From contig NZ_JTHL01000001.1 of the NCBI RefSeq assembly GCF_000818195.1, forward strand, positions 7,575,476 to 7,639,475: a stretch of DNA of 64,000 bases, in the 5' to 3' direction. Shown here one piece after another: positions 26,169 through 34,749 of this stretch. The translations under genes and the position numbers were made by a program. This DNA is from Streptomyces sp. 150FB. GTDB taxonomy: Bacteria; Actinomycetota; Actinomycetes; Streptomycetales; Streptomycetaceae. Position 1 is the stretch's first letter; each line of letters begins with the position of its first letter. The notes under the pieces were generated by a model. The model was not told the DNA's origin. It saw only the letters and a list, made by a program, of their open reading frames with translations, and did not search any database.

Positions 26169-26867
26169 TCACCGCGAGCGACCGGGAGCCGGCGGATGCG
26201 ATGCCGGCGGGACCTGGGGCGAAGCAGGTGATACCCCAGGGGTGTTGTGCGTCGAGCGGGTCAGGGCGACGCGAGCCCGCTCGGTCTGCGCCGGCCGTTC
26301 GGTGTCCGCTCGGTGAGCTAGATATTCACCGACGCGCACCAACGCCGGTCCCTTGGAACCGAGTTCGTGTGAGCAGTGCCAGCCTTCGGTGTTGCGGTGC
26401 TCCTCGGCACGCTCCTGGTAGAGGTGGAGCACGCTCGGCTGCGAACCGTCCATAAGCGCCATGACGTCGGCCCATTCGTGCCGCAGCTCCTTCGCCCGGA
26501 ACAGGATGGCGTCGATCCCGCGTATCCGACGGAGGTCGTCACTGATCGGCCCCTCGACGTAGTCGGGGCCGTCGGCGGCGGCGCGGACCCCGGCCAGCAC
26601 CTCGGGTCCGTGGTCGAGGAACACCTCGGCGTGCTTCCAGGCTTCGGCGTCTCGCTTGACCTTCCCGTCCCCGTAGACCTTGTCGTCCAGCGGCCAGCCG
26701 TCTGCGTCGCAGAGGGAGTCCGAGACCGCGTCCCAGGCGTCGCACGCCTCGTTGATGCTCGCGGCGGCCGTGGCCAGTGCGGGGAGGTGTCGTCGCCACG
26801 CCAAGGGGTCGGTGGCCTGCGGCAACTGGTTATCACCGGAGGAAGGAGGAGTGGAAGAAGCGGACAT
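26169..26867 (-). CDS. Hypothetical protein with shared C-terminal tail
   Basis: A 232-aa protein starting at ATG 26867 after AAAGGGA. The body is acidic and helical (DPLAWRRHLPALATAAASINEACDAWDAVSDSL...LRRIRGIDAILFRAKELRHEWADVMALMDG). The tail contains RARVALTRSTHNT and ends PPAPGRSR, one of the clearest copies of the recurring tail. It follows VirB4 by 32 bases and should be cotranscribed with the transfer operon. Confidence 0.7.
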   Translation of the reverse strand: MSASSTPPSSGDNQLPQATDPLAWRRHLPALATAAASINEACDAWDAVSDSLCDADGWPLDDKVYGDGKVKRDAEAWKHAEVFLDHGPEVLAGVRAAADGPDYVEGPISDDLRRIRGIDAILFRAKELRHEWADVMALMDGSQPSVLHLYQERAEEHRNTEGWHCSHELGSKGPALVRVGEYLAHRADTERPAQTERARVALTRSTHNTPGVSPASPQVPPASHPPAPGRSR

Positions 26868-26899
26868 GATCGATCCCTTTTGCTGTGCCGGTCGTTGGG

Positions 26900-28405
26900 C
26901 TAGGCCGCCATGCGGGCGTCTGTGTCGAACAGCTCCCGCTCGGCCGGGTGGAGGATGTGCTGGGTGATGAAGGAGCGGCCGGCGACCTTCCACAGACCTC
27001 GGCCCTTGGTCAGGGCGGAGACCGCCTGGGTCTCGACGCCGGTCAGGCCGAGCAGAGATGCAGCGGCGGCGAGCTGGTCGGGCTCCTGGCGGTAGATGAT
27101 CCGGGTGGAGCAGTCGGCCAGCAGGCCCTCGGCCAGAACTCGGCCGCGCGAGCCGGCATCGCCCGCCGAGAGCAAATCGCTCAGGCGGTGGATCACCATC
27201 AGGTTCGCGATGCCCAGCCCTCGGGAGAGCTTCCACTGGCTCTGCATCCGCTCCAGCAGCCCGACGTGCCGCATCAGCCGCCACGCCTCGTCGTAGATCA
27301 CCCAGCGCCGACCGCCATCGGGATCACTGAGGGCTGATTCCATCCAGGCGCTCGCGCACGTCATCGCGAGCACCAGTGCCGTGTCGTCACCGGAGCCGCC
27401 GAGACGGGAGAGGTCGATGGACAGCATCGGTGTGGTCGGGTCGAACGACACGGTGCTCGGCGCGTCGAACATGCCGCTCAAATCGCCGTGCACGAGGCGT
27501 CGCAGGGCGTGGGCGAGGTCCTGGGCGGCTGAACCGAGGTGCCCCGCCTGGTGGCCGAGGGCCTGGTCGAGGCGTTCGGGGGAGCCGAGTACGTGGGCGA
27601 TCTCGCCGAGCAGCGGCACCGTGCCCCGGGCGGCGGCGTCAGCGACGACCAGATCCAGGGCCAGGTCGAGGGCGGTGTGCTCCATCGGCAGCAGGTCGCG
27701 CTTCAGCACGGTGCGGGCGAGGCTGGCCAGCAGCAGCAGACGGCGCTTGCGAACCTCCGTAAACCAGTCCTCCTCGCTCACGGAGGCGGGGCGGGCCGGG
27801 GCGTCCAGCGGGTTCAACCGTCCAGGGAGCCCCGGGCCCAGGGCGATGCTGTAGCCGCCGAGGGCCTGCGAGACACCGGTCCACTCCCCCTTGGGATCGC
27901 AGGGGACGTAGATCCGGTAGCCGTGGGCGATTGACCGGGTGGCGATCGACTTCGCCAGCGCTGACTTGCCCATGCCGATGATCCCGGCCAGGACCGCGTT
28001 GGGGTTGGTGAAGCCCTCCACCCTGCCGCTGTTGTAGAGCGAGAACGGGTCGAAGCAGAAGGCCGCCTCCGCGTGCACATCGCGGCCGATGAACACGCCT
28101 TCGGCGCCCAGGCCGCCCTCGGCCACGAACGGGTACGCGCCGCTGGCTGTGGCGGTGGTCATCCGGTGGGCGGGCAGGGCGAGCTTGCTGCCGCGGGCGG
28201 AGGCCGGACCGGGGCGACCGGCGAGCGGGTAGGTGGGCCGCAGATCCGGGTCGAGGGTCTGCTCGGCGCGGAGCTTGGGCGGGGCTCCGGCGAGGCGTGC
28301 CTGGCGGCGGGCTTCGGTGAAACCGGCTCGGGCGGCCCGCTGCTCGGCGCATGTCGTCTTACGGGGCACGAACAGAGGGGAGGCGCTGGCGCGGGTACGG
28401 GGCAT
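26900..28405 (-). CDS. VirB4-like conjugation ATPase
   Basis: A 501-aa ATPase powering the type IV secretion channel. Walker A is GIIGMGKSALAKS (about residues 141-153) and Walker B is RRWVIYDEAW; between them lie LSIDLSRLGGSGDDTALVLAMTCASAWMES and, after, LSRGLGIANLMVIHRLSDL, typical of the VirB4/TraE C-terminal ATPase half. The N-terminal part is short, as in streptomycete SCO6880-cluster versions, in which the large N-terminal VirB4 domain is missing or supplied by the neighbour. Starts at ATG 28405. The SCO6880-type protein lies upstream on the same strand. Confidence 0.85.
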   Translation of the reverse strand: MPRTRASASPLFVPRKTTCAEQRAARAGFTEARRQARLAGAPPKLRAEQTLDPDLRPTYPLAGRPGPASARGSKLALPAHRMTTATASGAYPFVAEGGLGAEGVFIGRDVHAEAAFCFDPFSLYNSGRVEGFTNPNAVLAGIIGMGKSALAKSIATRSIAHGYRIYVPCDPKGEWTGVSQALGGYSIALGPGLPGRLNPLDAPARPASVSEEDWFTEVRKRRLLLLASLARTVLKRDLLPMEHTALDLALDLVVADAAARGTVPLLGEIAHVLGSPERLDQALGHQAGHLGSAAQDLAHALRRLVHGDLSGMFDAPSTVSFDPTTPMLSIDLSRLGGSGDDTALVLAMTCASAWMESALSDPDGGRRWVIYDEAWRLMRHVGLLERMQSQWKLSRGLGIANLMVIHRLSDLLSAGDAGSRGRVLAEGLLADCSTRIIYRQEPDQLAAAASLLGLTGVETQAVSALTKGRGLWKVAGRSFITQHILHPAERELFDTDARMAA

Positions 28406-28430
28406 GACGTTTCTCCAGGTGAGGGGTGAA

Positions 28431-28883
28431 TCAGCGGCGGACGAGGCCGGTGAACGGGGCGTGCAGGTCGGCCGGGGTAGTGCGCCGCCGCACGAGATGC
28501 GCGGTGCGCTGGTGGCGCTGGCAGATGGTCAGGCCCGGCGCTCCCTCCGGAAGGCCGGCCTGGCACACCTCCGGTGCGGGGATCTCGCCGGAGTCCGGCC
28601 GGGGCGCCGCGTGGTAGGCGGCGTGGAGGTGCTCGGCGGCCTGCCAGATGCGGGTGCGGGCGGTACGGAGCTGGTCGCCCTCGACCGCGACGAGCTGCCC
28701 GGTGCGACCGGCGTGGGCGTCGAGCAGCCCGTACAGCGAGACGAGGTGGGCGTGCAGGGCGTCCAGCTCGGCCCGGGTGGTGACCAGCGGGCCGCCCGGG
28801 ATGTTGAGTGCCCGGTGGAAGTCGAGCGCGGCGGTGGCGAAGGGCACGAAGTCCTGCGCGGTCGGGCTGGCGGTGCGGGACAT
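28431..28883 (-). CDS. Hypothetical protein within the transfer operon
   Basis: A 150-aa helical protein (AQDFVPFATAALDFHRALNIPGGPLVTTRAELDALHAHLVSLYGLLDAHAG...ARTRIWQAAEHLHAAY). It starts at ATG 28883, 25 bases after the SCO6880-type gene, and precedes VirB4. No family is recognised. The position suggests a channel-associated or accessory role. Confidence 0.65.
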   Translation of the reverse strand: MSRTASPTAQDFVPFATAALDFHRALNIPGGPLVTTRAELDALHAHLVSLYGLLDAHAGRTGQLVAVEGDQLRTARTRIWQAAEHLHAAYHAAPRPDSGEIPAPEVCQAGLPEGAPGLTICQRHQRTAHLVRRRTTPADLHAPFTGLVRR

Positions 28884-28908
28884 GAGGGTGCTCTTTCGAA
28901 GGGAAGGG

Positions 28909-30375
28909 TCAGGCAGCAAGCGCGAGCGGCAGGGCGGCGGCGGTGAACGCCTCGGCCTGCTGCCAGGTCAGCGGCCGGAGATCGAGCTGGGCGCCGACAG
29001 CGGCGGTCTCCACGACGGCGCAGGCGGTGCGCAGCTCGTCCTCGGTGTCGGCCGAGACGGTCAGCAGACCGGTCAGGGCGACGTCGGCGTGCCCGGCGAT
29101 GAGCTGGCGTTCGCGGGACTTGATGTCCTGGTACTCGATCGAGTCCGCCTCGGAGTCGACCTGACCGCGCCGGGCCCGTTCGGCGGCGTCGGCGATCACG
29201 CTGGACTTCTTGCGCTGCACGTCGCGCAGGGCGGCGTCGAGGTTCTTCGGCTCGTAGGAGAGCGACAGCGTGCGCCGGACGCCGCCGGTGAACAGGAGCT
29301 GGTGCAGGAAGCCGGCGCTGGTCTCGGTGCGCGGCCAGTTCTCCACCCAGTAGGTGGCGTGCACGGCGGAGTCGGTGGCGATGTGGTCCGCCTTCTCGAC
29401 GACCACGACGGGGCCGGCGGCGGCGGGCTCGGCCTCGGGGCGACCGGCCGTGGACCAGCGGTCGAGTGTCGCCAGCGCCTTCGGGTCGTAGGAGGTGCGC
29501 ACCACGGCGGCGATCTCGCGGGCGGTGAGCCAGCCCGTCGGGGTGAGACCGGCGGTCCGCGCCGCCTGGTCGAACGTGGAGGTGAGCTGGGCGAGGACGC
29601 TGAAGGCACCGGTGAGACCGCCGCCGGCCTGGTTGATCAGCCGACGGGCCGCCTTGGTGTCCAGGCACACCGCGACGTACGCCTCGTGCGGGGCGGCTGC
29701 GGGGCCGGCGCTCTGGATCAGCTCGTTGTAGATCGCCCCGGCCATCGGGGTGTCGGGTCGGCCGTGCTCTTCCCAGTAGCGGCGCAGCGCGTCGCCGGAG
29801 TCGGGGATGGTGCGCTCGATCACCTGGATGCGGGCGATCTGCCCGGTGCGGGCGAGGGCTGCCAGCGCGCGTCCCCAGCCGCCGACGTTGGCCTGCTGGG
29901 TGCCGGGGTCGAGCAGGGCGTAGGCGCGGGAGGAGACCTTGACCACCGCGGTCAGCGTCCCGGTGTGCGGGTTGTGGACGGCGCCGTACTTGCCGTCGGG
30001 AGCAGTGGTCACGCGCAGGCTGGCAGCGGTGCCGGGAAGGTGGAGCAGTCCCTCGCGGGTCGGCCGGCGGGAGGGCCGGGTGAGCCAGACGAGCTGGCCT
30101 CGCATGCGGCGCAGCGCGTACCGGACGACGATCGGGGTCCAGTCCGCCAGAGCACGGCCTCGGTGGCGGACGAAGACGAGCAGGGCGATCACGGCCCACA
30201 GCGGTATGAGCTGGAGGGCGCCGACCACACCGCGGGCGAGGATCACGGCGAGAAGGAGAAGGCCGGTGAGCCCGGCGACGACCAACTGCGGGACGGACAG
30301 GCCGAGCAGGACGCCGCGCCTGCTGCGGTGCGGGAACTTCACGGTGGGCGTGGAGGACTGGTGCTTGCCGGACAT
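28909..30375 (-). CDS. SCO6880-type conjugation protein with PrgI-like N-terminus
   Basis: A 488-aa protein. Residues about 25-70 form two adjacent membrane segments (LLGLSVPQLVVAGLTGLLLLAVILARGVV and LIPLWAVIALLVFV), followed by a large soluble domain (GAVHNPHTGTLTAVVKVSSRAYALLD...GWLTAREIAAVVRTSYDP...RRTLSLSYEPKNLDAALRDVQRKKS). This matches the SCO6880 family, widespread in actinobacterial transfer operons. The soluble part resembles the N-terminal domain of VirB4, so it probably pairs with the shortened VirB4 encoded downstream. It contacts the membrane and scaffolds the channel (inferred). Confidence 0.8.
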   Translation of the reverse strand: MSGKHQSSTPTVKFPHRSRRGVLLGLSVPQLVVAGLTGLLLLAVILARGVVGALQLIPLWAVIALLVFVRHRGRALADWTPIVVRYALRRMRGQLVWLTRPSRRPTREGLLHLPGTAASLRVTTAPDGKYGAVHNPHTGTLTAVVKVSSRAYALLDPGTQQANVGGWGRALAALARTGQIARIQVIERTIPDSGDALRRYWEEHGRPDTPMAGAIYNELIQSAGPAAAPHEAYVAVCLDTKAARRLINQAGGGLTGAFSVLAQLTSTFDQAARTAGLTPTGWLTAREIAAVVRTSYDPKALATLDRWSTAGRPEAEPAAAGPVVVVEKADHIATDSAVHATYWVENWPRTETSAGFLHQLLFTGGVRRTLSLSYEPKNLDAALRDVQRKKSSVIADAAERARRGQVDSEADSIEYQDIKSRERQLIAGHADVALTGLLTVSADTEDELRTACAVVETAAVGAQLDLRPLTWQQAEAFTAAALPLALAA

Positions 30376-30508
30376 GGTGGTTCCAGACGGTGGGAGCGGG
30401 CGGAGGACGGGGCGCGCGGCGCTCTTCTGGACGTCATGGCGAGACCTTCCTGCTGGTGGGGGGGCGGGGGCGGGCCGTGGAGTGCGGCCCGCCCCCGGGG
30501 GATGTGGG

Positions 30509-31918
30509 TCAGGAACCCGACGGCGGCTGGGTGGGATACACCCAGTTCGTCGGCGTCGCGGAGCCGGTGGCCGATGGCCCGGACGCGGACGCCGGAGTGC
30601 CCGAGGTCGAAGGTCCGGGGTCGGCTGGCGGCATGGAGGTCATGTCGCCGCCCGGAGCCGATGCGCCTGCTAGGTGACCGGAGCCGCCCGCCACGCCTTG
30701 GACAGCCGAATCGGACCCTTCCGGTTCGTCCTCGCCAGGACGTGTGATCAGTGGCGGGATCCCGGGGCGCTGGATCAGAGCCCGGCCCTTGTCGCCGCTC
30801 GCGTCCGGGTCTTCGCCGTACCGGAAGCGGGTCTGCTGCTTGGGCGGCCCGGCGTCGATGCCCTCCTTGCTGAGGTTGCCGCCGGAGGGGTTGATGCCGG
30901 AGGCGACGCCATCGGTCCCCGCACCGGGGACCTGGTTCGGACCCTGCGGAGCGGGGGTGCCGGTGCTGGCCCGCATCGCGAGGCTGCCCGCGGTCTTCGC
31001 TGCTCCAGCAGCGACTGCCATACCGGCGACGCCGGTACGGTGCATGTCGTCGTGGCCGCCGCCGTCGCTGGCCCAGTGGACGAACTTGTACGTCGCGTAG
31101 GGGCAGAGCAACACCAGGACCATCACGACGATGCCGGCCATCGCGTCGGACAGGGCCGCCATTCCGTCGCTGGCGTCGGTCTTGCCCATGGCGGAGACGC
31201 CGATCAGGAAGACCACGGTCATCAACAGCTTGGAGACGATGAGGGTGCCGGTGGCCTCGATCCAGCCGCGCCGCCACCGTTTGGCGACTTCCCAGCCGCC
31301 GCCCGCCCCGGCGAACACCGCGAGCGCGACCATGATCAGGACGCCGACCTTGCGGGCCACCATCACGCCCCAGTAGAGGAAGGCACCGATCGCGCACCCG
31401 AAGGCCACCAGCGCGGGCACACCCCAGCCGAGGCCGTACATGGCCCCCATCTGATCGACCTTGATCACACGGCGGATCGCGTCGTCGATCGAGGTGTTGG
31501 CGGCTTTGAAGAGGCCGTCGGACAGCGCGTTGACCACAGTGATGGCGACGGTGGTGAAGGCGATGGCGGAGAAGCTGAACAGAACTCCGGTCATGGTGCC
31601 GAACGCCGCTTTGGCGAGTGCGCGTTCGTCTCGGCGCCAGGCCGCGGTCATGAGCTGGATGCAGAAGATGCCGACGGTCAGAGCGAGGCCGATGGGCAGC
31701 AGCAGCTCGTAGTTGTCACGGAACCATCCGGCGTTGAGGTCGATGGCCGTTGTCTTGTTGACGGCCTTGGCGGCCAGGTCGGCCGCGCTGGACGCCAGCT
31801 CGCCCGCCGACTTCGCGATCCACGCGCCGAGGCCGTCCGTGACGGTGCCAGCGGGGTTGGTGGCGAAGTCGACAGCGCCGCACACCTTGTCCATCAGCGG
31901 GAAGTCGCAGACTCCCAT
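30509..31918 (-). CDS. VirB6/TrbL-like polytopic membrane protein
   Basis: A 469-aa protein. Five or more transmembrane helices lie between residues about 70 and 300 (LLLPIGLALTVGIFCIQL, TGVLFSFSAIAFTTVAITVV, VPALVAFGCAIGAFLYWGVMV, VGVLIMVALAVFAGAG, GIVVMVLVLLCPYATYKFV). They are followed by a 170-residue Gly/Pro/Ser-rich cytoplasmic or external tail. The layout is that of the VirB6/TrbL channel subunit in Gram-positive conjugation systems. The start ATG has GGAGG eight bases upstream. It belongs to the transfer operon between the SCO6880-type gene and the following single-pass protein. Confidence 0.8.
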   Translation of the reverse strand: MGVCDFPLMDKVCGAVDFATNPAGTVTDGLGAWIAKSAGELASSAADLAAKAVNKTTAIDLNAGWFRDNYELLLPIGLALTVGIFCIQLMTAAWRRDERALAKAAFGTMTGVLFSFSAIAFTTVAITVVNALSDGLFKAANTSIDDAIRRVIKVDQMGAMYGLGWGVPALVAFGCAIGAFLYWGVMVARKVGVLIMVALAVFAGAGGGWEVAKRWRRGWIEATGTLIVSKLLMTVVFLIGVSAMGKTDASDGMAALSDAMAGIVVMVLVLLCPYATYKFVHWASDGGGHDDMHRTGVAGMAVAAGAAKTAGSLAMRASTGTPAPQGPNQVPGAGTDGVASGINPSGGNLSKEGIDAGPPKQQTRFRYGEDPDASGDKGRALIQRPGIPPLITRPGEDEPEGSDSAVQGVAGGSGHLAGASAPGGDMTSMPPADPGPSTSGTPASASGPSATGSATPTNWVYPTQPPSGS

Positions 31919-31946
31919 GGGTCGTACCTCCGTTCTGGGGCGAGGG

Positions 31947-32627
31947 TCAGGGCGCGACGGACGGCATGACGCCGACCAGGGCGCAGGGGTGGTTGGGCCG
32001 GCACTGGACCGCGAGGGTGGCGGAACGGCTCTCCGCGCCGCCGGCGGACGCGCCCTTCCAGCGAATCGACTGCTTGCCGGAGACCGTGACGGCGTAGACG
32101 TACGCCTGGGTGATCGCCCCGGGGTCGTCCTGGAGGGCCTGGGTGAAGGCGTGCGGGAAGTGCCCCTCGTTGACCTTGGCGGTGGCGACCTGCTTGTTGG
32201 CCGCCATCTCCTTCCACAGCACGGCCGAGGGGACCACCTGGTCGACGGAGGCCGGATCCGCGTACTTCGACTCCGTGGTCACCCAGCCACGCAGCGCCTT
32301 GCGCAGCTCGGGCTGCGAGTACGCGCGGGTGTCGTACGACCACAGCGCTGCGGCGGCGGCCTTCCCGTACGTGATCGGGTCGTGGGTTTTCGGTGGAACA
32401 GGCAGAGCGCGGGGCCGGGTATGAGGCCCGGACGGTGGCGCAGACGACGTGGACGCCGTGGGCGAACTCGGCGGTGGCGCCGCAGTATCGGAGGGGCTTC
32501 GGCCCTCGCGGGTGAGGTAGGCGGCCAGGCCGGCGAGGGCGACGAGCACCGCCAGGACGGCAGTGCCGAGCAGCGCCGGGCGGCGCACGCGAGATGCGCC
32601 GCCGGGGTGGGTGGAGTGCTGAGCCAT
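31947..32627 (-). CDS. Single-pass conjugation protein, possibly VirB8/TcpC-like
   Basis: A 226-aa protein with one N-terminal membrane helix (ALLGTAVLAVLVALAGLAAYL, about residues 18-38), a Pro/Ser linker, and an external domain of about 140 residues (AALWSYDTRAYSQPELRKALRGWVTTESKYADPASVD...AYVYAVTVSGKQSIRWKG). Such anchored NTF2-like domains are typical of VirB8/TcpC subunits; the family call is by topology and context only. The ATG 32627 overlaps the upstream stop (ATGA), so it is coupled to the DUF6112-like gene. Confidence 0.65.
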   Translation of the reverse strand: MAQHSTHPGGASRVRRPALLGTAVLAVLVALAGLAAYLTREGRSPSDTAAPPPSSPTASTSSAPPSGPHTRPRALPVPPKTHDPITYGKAAAAALWSYDTRAYSQPELRKALRGWVTTESKYADPASVDQVVPSAVLWKEMAANKQVATAKVNEGHFPHAFTQALQDDPGAITQAYVYAVTVSGKQSIRWKGASAGGAESRSATLAVQCRPNHPCALVGVMPSVAP

Positions 32628-32935
32628 CAGTGGACCTGCGTCCCGAGCGTCGAGAAGAACGCCACCACGCCGTTGGCCGCACCGAGAAGAAGGGCCGCGC
32701 CCGCGCTGACCAGCACGCCCTTCTTCCCGTTCGCTTCGGCCTGGTGACCACCGGAGTGGTGGCCCCAGGCCCACACGCCCGCACTGACGGCGAGGGCTCC
32801 GACCACGGCGATGAGCCCGAAGAGGTTGATCGAGCCCATCACCTGCTTGAGGACGTTGAGGCCAGGGAGCCCGCCCTCGTTCGGCTTGATTCCGGGGTCG
32901 TAGGCGAGCTGTATGACCTGGTCAGCGAGATACAT
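32627..32935 (-). CDS. DUF6112-like two-helix membrane protein
   Basis: A 102-aa protein (YLADQVIQLAYDPGIKPNEGGLPGLNVLKQVMGSINLFGLIAVVGALAVSAGVW...KKGVLVSAGAALLLGAANGVVAFF). It has two hydrophobic helices separated by a short basic loop, as in the small DUF6112/VirB2-like proteins of SCO6880-type clusters. ATG 32935 is chosen; the upstream extension to 33094 is not protein-like. It may be a pilin-like or channel subunit. Confidence 0.7.
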   Translation of the reverse strand: MYLADQVIQLAYDPGIKPNEGGLPGLNVLKQVMGSINLFGLIAVVGALAVSAGVWAWGHHSGGHQAEANGKKGVLVSAGAALLLGAANGVVAFFSTLGTQVH

Positions 32936-33023
32936 GGGAACTCCAGTTCGAGTGAGCGCACGCCAGGGCCCGGCGGGGTGAACCAGCGGTGTGAGGGGAG
33001 GTGGGGAGGGGGAGGAGCGCCGG

Positions 33024-34169
33024 TCAGACGACTCGGCGGGCCGCGAGAATCCGCGATTTCCAGGACGCGACGGTGGTGATCCGTACGACGTCACCGGTGT
33101 GCGGGGCGTGGACGATCAGGCCCTGCCCGATCGCCATCCCGACGTGCTCCGGTACGGCGGCCGTTCCCTCGGTGAAGAGGAGGTCGCCCGGCTTGAGGGC
33201 ATCGACCGAGACGGCCTTGCCGTCCTTGACCTGCGTGTACGTGGTCCGCGTCAGGGTGACCCCGGCGGCTTTGTACGCGCCCTGCATCAGGGAGGAGCAG
33301 TCGCAGCGGCCCATCGGGTTCTTGCCGTGGGAGTCGGTGCACGTGCCGCCCCACTGATACGGCGTGCCGAGCTGGCCGAGCGCCCACCGGATGGCCGTCT
33401 GCACCTTCGGCGGCGCGGAGGCTGGAATCTTGTACTCGTCCGGCAACGCGCCCGCCAGGATAGTGCCGAAGTCCGTCCCGTCACCGTCCGCCGAACAACC
33501 CCCCGCGGAATCGGGAGAGGGGCTGCCGGCATCGGCAGAACCGGACGGCGACGGGCTCGGCGATGCACCGCCGGCCTCCCGCAGCAGGGGCTCGATGGCC
33601 TTCTGCAGGGCGGTGGCCAGCGGCTCCCACTTGGCGTACGCCTCCGGGAAGCCCGACTTCTGCACCGCCTGGGCGGCCTGGGTGACAGACAGGGACTGCC
33701 AGCCGGAGACCTTCTTGAGGCCCTCGTAGAACTTCGTCGAGGCGTGCACCGGGTCGAGGATCTGGCTGGCCGTGCCCCAGCCCATCGACGGCCGCTGCTG
33801 GAAGAGACCCAGCGAATCGCGGTCGCCGTAGGTCAGGTTGCGCAGGCCGCTCTCCTGCAGCGCGGTCGCCAGGGCGACGACCTGCCCTCGGGCGGGGATG
33901 TTCATCGCGACGCCCGTGGCCTGGATCGTCTTGGCGTTGGGCACCTGGTCGGCAGGCGCGTCCAGGCCCGGCACGGAGACCGAGCCCTTATCGCCGCCGT
34001 CCAGAATGGCCTTCACCTGTTTGGCGACGGCGGAGGTGTCCACACCCTGTGCACCGCCGGTCGAGCACGAGGCCGAGGCGGTCCCGGCACCGATGCCGAG
34101 GATCGGCAGTGCCAGCAGGAGTGGTCCGGTGGCGCACAGACCGACGAGCGCTCCTGTCGTCTTCTTCAC
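33024..34169 (-). CDS. Secreted peptidoglycan hydrolase, lysozyme-like domain plus NlpC/P60
   Basis: A 381-aa exported protein. A signal peptide covers residues 1-34 (LVGLCATGPLLLALPILGIGAGTASA). Residues about 80-200 carry a lytic-transglycosylase-like region (VALATALQESGLRNLTYGDRDSLGLFQQRPSMGWGTA). A Ser/Pro linker leads to an NlpC/P60 domain with catalytic Cys in GRCDCSSLMQ and His in EHVGMAIG. It opens the cell wall for the transfer channel, the VirB1-type function of Gram-positive systems. It is the first gene of the transfer operon, downstream of a divergent promoter region. Confidence 0.9.
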   Translation of the reverse strand: MKKTTGALVGLCATGPLLLALPILGIGAGTASASCSTGGAQGVDTSAVAKQVKAILDGGDKGSVSVPGLDAPADQVPNAKTIQATGVAMNIPARGQVVALATALQESGLRNLTYGDRDSLGLFQQRPSMGWGTASQILDPVHASTKFYEGLKKVSGWQSLSVTQAAQAVQKSGFPEAYAKWEPLATALQKAIEPLLREAGGASPSPSPSGSADAGSPSPDSAGGCSADGDGTDFGTILAGALPDEYKIPASAPPKVQTAIRWALGQLGTPYQWGGTCTDSHGKNPMGRCDCSSLMQGAYKAAGVTLTRTTYTQVKDGKAVSVDALKPGDLLFTEGTAAVPEHVGMAIGQGLIVHAPHTGDVVRITTVASWKSRILAARRVV

Positions 34170-34749
34170 GGCCGCCGCCGTTCAGCGCGACGGCGATGCG
34201 GACCAGGCGACGGAGGTGGGTCGGGGCGCGGGTGTGTCAGGGCATGCTGCATCGCAGCGGCTCCTCGGTGTTCGTAGGAGGCGCGGTGCTGACTTCTCGT
34301 GCAAAGCCGTCGGCACCGCGCCGATGTGCATCCGCCTCTCGGCGGGCCCGGGTCAGAGGAGTTGGTAGCTCCAGGACGCCGGTTTCAGGTCACGCGCGGC
34401 AGCCAGCCGCGCTCGTAATCTCAGGCAGGGCACAGGGGCCTCCTCACGGCGCTCGCGGGCTGATGGGCAACATGCCTCCGACGCTGCTCGATTGGACGAG
34501 ACGGCACGGATAAGCACAGCTCAACGGGGGTGGAGCAACGCTCCTTCCCGGTGGCACGGCGAGACAGTAGACCGGGATTCCGGCCGCGCCAAACGACTGC
34601 CATCCAGGGGCCCGAAGCAGGGAGCCACCTCGTTAGGCGCGGCCGGAATTCGCCGTTAACCTCCGCTGCAACCTCGCGCCGGATGCACGCCGTTGAGCGC
34701 TGTCCGGAGCGGGTCCAGACTCCGCCGTGCCCGAAGAGAGGCCCTCCCC
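34170..34749. other. Divergent promoter region between the transfer operon and a methyltransferase
   Basis: No gene is supported in these 580 bases. They hold an inverted pair of the recurrent element core (34577-34649) and the ribosome-binding site of the methyltransferase. It is the natural place for the main transfer-operon promoter. Confidence 0.6.
34577..34649. promoter_or_regulatory. Inverted pair of the recurrent element core
   Basis: ATTCCGGCCGCGCC at 34577-34590 and its exact reverse complement at 34636-34649 are separated by 45 bases. Each continues into CAAAC or TAAC, as in copies A, B and E. One arm faces the transfer operon and the other the methyltransferase gene, suggesting a divergent operator. 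Confidence 0.55.

Noticed and set aside
28648..30747. 699-aa plus-strand reading frame opposite the SCO6880-type gene
   Set aside because: It has no motif or plausible composition and is explained as a shadow of the minus-strand transfer genes.
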